6,786 nucleotides of DNA, from NCBI GenBank assembly GCA_938001995.1, contig CALLAV010000032.1, forward strand, positions 1 through 6,786, read 5' to 3'. The first letter of the stretch is position 1, and every line of letters starts with the position of its first letter. A model generated the notes under the pieces. It worked only from the letters and a program-made list of their open reading frames with translations. It ran no database searches and was not told the origin of the DNA. Source of the DNA: an uncultured Amylibacter sp. Lineage in GTDB: Bacteria; Pseudomonadota; Alphaproteobacteria; Rhodobacterales; Rhodobacteraceae. This document shows positions 1 through 6,786 of this stretch, one piece after another. Both the position numbers and the translations under genes were made by a program.

Positions 1-1145
1 GCCGTGCCTGTGTTTTCCAGTGTCATGGCGGATGTCAGGGTGGCCACGGCGAATAAACCGCCGCCTGTACCAATGCCAAACGCGCCAAGGAAGAAGATTG
101 TTGTGCTGTTTAGCGGGGCTGCAAAGATCACCGCACAAAACGCCACAAGGCCGATTAGGATGCCACGTGCGGCCATGCGATACGGATCAACCGCGTCTTT
201 CAGCCATTTTGCGGCCATACCAAAACCGACCAACGCACCACCGGCCCAAACCGCCGTCAGCAGCGTTGTTGAGGATACAGACAGGCCCAAGATTTCGCCG
301 CCATAAGGCTCTAGCAGAACGTCCTGCATGTTAAAGGCAATCGTGCCAAGGAAAACAACAACCAGCAACCGTCCCGCGTCGCCCCCAGACACCAAATCAT
401 TCCAAGCATCGCGGAACACAGGGCGCGGGGTTGCGCGTTCTGCTTTGGTCATTGGGTTGACCTTTTCCTGTTTCCACAGAGCAATCACGTTCAACACGAT
501 GGTAACAACTGCGGTGCCTTGGACGACCTGAACCAAACGCAGCGCGCTAAAGTTTTGCAACAATGCACCCACGATCAGTGCAGACACCGCCATCCCGATC
601 AGGAACATCACGTAAAGCAAGGCCACCACTTGGGGGCGCGTTTCTTCGGTTGCACGGTCTGCTGCCAGCGCAAGGCCTGCAGTCTGCGTCATGTGCATGC
701 CAAGACCCGTCAGCAAAAATGCAAGCGCCGCGCCTACTTCACCGGCCCAACTAGGCCCAACAGCTTGATCACCAGACAAAACGAGTAGACCCATCGGCAT
801 GATGGCTAGGCCACCAAACTGCCAAAGGGATCCGAACCAAAGGTAAGGAATGCGCTTCCACCCAATGGCAGAGCGATAGGTGTCAGACCGAAAACCGAGA
901 AGTGCGCGAAACGGCGCAACCAGTACAGGGATTGCAATCATAATGGCCACAATCGTGGCGGCGACGCCCAGTTCCACGATCATCACGCGGTTAAGAGTAC
1001 CGAGCAGCATGACCGCTGCCATACCAACAGAAATCTGGAACAACGACAGGCGCAGCAACTGGCCCAAAGGCAGCTCTTCGCTCACCGCGTTTGAAAACGG
1101 CAGTGCCCGCATTGTAAGCGATTTTATGGCAGAGCGTGGGATCAT
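1..1145 (-). CDS. lhaA: LhaA, light-harvesting 1 assembly protein of the PucC/BCD family (3' end outside window)
   Basis: This is a polytopic inner-membrane protein of the PucC/LhaA group, a branch of the major facilitator fold that helps deliver bacteriochlorophyll to, and assemble, the LH1 antenna. I translated the minus strand from the ATG at 1145-1143 and found 381 uninterrupted codons running off the window; family members are usually around 470-480 residues, so roughly the last fifth is missing. Family signatures are GTLNRVMIVELGV (about residues 49-61), the basic loop FRALLGFRSDTYRSAIGWKR (79-98) and MQDVLLEPYGG (273-283). Long hydrophobic stretches between polar loops fit many membrane helices; the N-terminal ~30 residues look cytoplasmic. 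The start is supported by an ATGA overlap with the bchM stop and a GGAG eight bases upstream. Position after bchM matches the phototrophic Rhodobacteraceae, where puhA normally follows. Identification is by recognised motifs and synteny. The distinction of LhaA from PucC rests on the location beside bchM. Confidence 0.93.
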   Translation of the reverse strand, partial: MIPRSAIKSLTMRALPFSNAVSEELPLGQLLRLSLFQISVGMAAVMLLGTLNRVMIVELGVAATIVAIMIAIPVLVAPFRALLGFRSDTYRSAIGWKRIPYLWFGSLWQFGGLAIMPMGLLVLSGDQAVGPSWAGEVGAALAFLLTGLGMHMTQTAGLALAADRATEETRPQVVALLYVMFLIGMAVSALIVGALLQNFSALRLVQVVQGTAVVTIVLNVIALWKQEKVNPMTKAERATPRPVFRDAWNDLVSGGDAGRLLVVVFLGTIAFNMQDVLLEPYGGEILGLSVSSTTLLTAVWAGGALVGFGMAAKWLKDAVDPYRMAARGILIGLVAFCAVIFAAPLNSTTIFFLGAFGIGTGGGLFAVATLTSAMTLENTGT

Positions 1146-1806
1146 GCACGAAACTCCAACGCTTGGCTGATGTAAAAGCCCGATGTGACACGCTTCAATT
1201 CGCGGATACGACCTTTGGTCTGCGCGGCGATCCGTGCAGGCGTATGCGGCACCATAGTTGGTGAACGATCAGAGCGCGGAAACAGCTTGCCAACGCGCCA
1301 CATTGCCATCAACAGCGGCGTGCGCGGAGCAACGGTAAAGACCATGCTTTCGTTCAAGCGTGGGCCAATATTATCGAGGATTTTGCCGATGTCTTCGGCA
1401 GAGTAATAGATCAGGCTGTCCATCGCGACGATGTAATCGAACGATCCCAAACGCGGTTCCAACATATCGCCTGCTTGGAATTTTAACTGCCCTTTGGTGC
1501 GCGGTGGCATCCGTTTTTGCGCGATATCCACCAACTGAGGAGAGATATCCACGCCGAGCACATCTGCGCCCCGTTCGGCCAATTCACAGGCCAACGCACC
1601 TGTGCCACAACCCGCATCCAACACCCGCGCGCCGCGCAGATCTTGGGGCATTTGGGAAGACAGCAGCTCACGCATTTCATCGCGGCCCGCGCGCACGGTG
1701 GCACGAATACCAGAAACGGGCGCATCCGATGTCAGGCGTTCCCAAGTTTTGGTTGCTGTGCGGTCGAAATAGGTTTCAACCCGTGCGCGTGTGGCCTCGT
1801 AGCTCA

Positions 1807-1807
<1 letters not shown>
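1142..1807 (-). CDS. bchM: Magnesium protoporphyrin IX O-methyltransferase
   Basis: BchM transfers a methyl group from S-adenosylmethionine to the ring-C propionate of Mg-protoporphyrin IX, giving the monomethyl ester. This is the step after Mg chelation in bacteriochlorophyll synthesis. The 221-residue protein has the usual family length. It shows a class I methyltransferase fold: motif I VLDAGCGTG (residues 62-70), the acidic GVDIS at the end of the second strand (85-89, D87 expected to bind the ribose), AGD (112-114), and FDYIVAMDSLIYY (123-135), typical of BchM/ChlM. The C-terminal part has SGFYISQALEFRA. The start is the ATG at 1807, which overlaps the bchL stop as TGATG. A TTG one codon earlier (1810) is also open but is not needed. 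No strong Shine-Dalgarno sequence precedes the ATG, so translation is probably coupled to bchL. The stop overlaps the lhaA start. BchH upstream in the operon makes its substrate, and direct contact between the two enzymes is known in the family. Confidence 0.96.
1154..1157 (-). promoter_or_regulatory. Ribosome binding site of lhaA
   Basis: The minus strand reads GGAG with eight bases before the lhaA ATG. The site lies inside the last codons of bchM, so lhaA can be loaded independently as well as by ribosomes finishing bchM at the ATGA overlap. It supports the ATG at 1145 as the start. Confidence 0.7.
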
Positions 1808-6230
<4,423 letters not shown>

Positions 6231-6241
<11 letters not shown>

Positions 6242-6257
6242 AGTGTGCTTTTGCCTC
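6231..6257 (-). promoter_or_regulatory. bchB/bchH junction with probable TTG start of bchH
   Basis: On the minus strand, GAGG (6257-6254) is followed after 12 bases by TTG (6241-6239), which opens the bchH frame as [13 protein letters not shown]. Eleven bases later in the same stretch bchB ends at TGA (6233-6231). An ATG (6234-6232) overlaps that stop as ATGA but reads ATG-ATC-TAG, so it cannot start bchH. The spacing from GAGG is long, and the TTG choice is an inference from the open frame and the overlap. Confidence 0.5.
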
Positions 6258-6786
6258 GTATAAAGTGTCCAGTGAGATTTCGCCGAGCCCTTGCTCGACA
6301 GCGAAGTGTTCTGTGTTTCTGCGGGCTTTACCGCGCACAAAGAACGGGATTTTCTTCAATTCTTTTTCAGCGTCCACCAGCCAAACAGGGGCGTTTGTAT
6401 TTGCCGGTTTTGGTGTTTCAACAACTTGTGGCGCAGCCTGCCCGATGGGTTTGGGGGAATGGCCGCCGTGATGGCTGGCGCCTGCATCATCGTGGAATTC
6501 GAAATCTTCGCGGAACATGTGCAACAGGTGTTCTTCGAGCCCCATCACCAGCGGGTGAATCCAAGTGTCAAAGATAACATTCGCGCCCTCAAACCCCATT
6601 TGCGGGGAATAGCGTGCGGGGAAATCTTGCACGTGAACAGGCGCGGAAATCACGGCGCAGGGGATGCCCAAGCGCTTGCCGATATGGCGTTCCATTTGTG
6701 TGCCGAGGATCATCTCTGGCTGCAATTCTTCGATGGCGCGTTCGACCTCTAGGTAATCGTCGGTGATCAGCGCTTTCAGACCGTAT
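6231..6786 (-). CDS. bchB: Light-independent protochlorophyllide reductase subunit B (C-terminal part; 5' end outside window)
   Basis: BchB pairs with BchN in the catalytic heterotetramer of dark-operative protochlorophyllide reductase, which takes electrons from BchL and reduces the C17=C18 bond of protochlorophyllide. The window shows the last 184 codons, open to its edge; the family is roughly 510-540 residues, so about two thirds lie beyond it. The visible part has [20 protein letters not shown] (28-47 of the visible part), [20 protein letters not shown] (48-67) with a conserved histidine, and [17 protein letters not shown], all typical of the nitrogenase-like core. A Ser/Pro/His-rich linker (starting [14 protein letters not shown]) leads to the small C-terminal domain, [19 protein letters not shown] and YEAKAHFAR, characteristic of BchB/ChlB. 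Its end overlaps the predicted bchH start. BchN is expected immediately upstream by synteny. Cluster ligands in the N-terminal part cannot be checked here. Confidence 0.96.

Noticed and set aside
4..1170. Several plus-strand open frames of 60-104 residues opposite lhaA
   Set aside because: The minus strand carries one continuous frame with clear PucC/LhaA signatures across the same bases; the plus-strand products resemble no family.
6242..6340. Longer bchH start at a TTG at 6340
   Set aside because: It would add 33 residues read entirely inside the bchB C-terminal domain in another frame, with no similarity to BchH; the family homology begins just after the TTG at 6241.

Overview
The window is a piece of an anoxygenic photosynthesis gene cluster. 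All genes lie on the minus strand. In transcription order (high to low coordinates) they are bchB (3' part only), bchH, bchL, bchM and lhaA (5' part only). This matches the bchF-N-B-H-L-M-lhaA-puhA superoperon known from Rhodobacter and the Roseobacter group. Order, protein sequence and moderate GC content for this family suggest an alphaproteobacterium of the Rhodobacteraceae, probably a marine, aerobic anoxygenic phototroph of the Roseobacter type. The genus is not determined from the sequence.

Layout: 6786-6231 holds the C-terminal 184 codons of bchB. 6241-2729 is bchH, whose start overlaps the end of bchB and lacks an in-frame ATG. A 31-base gap with a good ribosome binding site precedes bchL (2697-1807). 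bchL and bchM share one base in a TGATG junction, and bchM (1807-1142) overlaps lhaA (1145 to beyond base 1) in an ATGA junction. Nothing longer than 31 bases is non-coding, and I see no RNA gene, mobile element, CRISPR array, internal terminator or obvious promoter.

The genes form a pathway block. BchH carries protoporphyrin IX for magnesium insertion, and BchM methylates the Mg-protoporphyrin product. BchL and BchB belong to the dark-operative, nitrogenase-like protochlorophyllide reductase (with BchN, expected upstream). LhaA helps assemble the light-harvesting 1 antenna, and by synteny puhA (reaction centre H subunit) should follow just outside the window. Pigment synthesis and pigment-protein assembly are thus linked in one transcript.

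I found no evidence of a previously undescribed system. The most notable point is the non-ATG, overlapping start of bchH.
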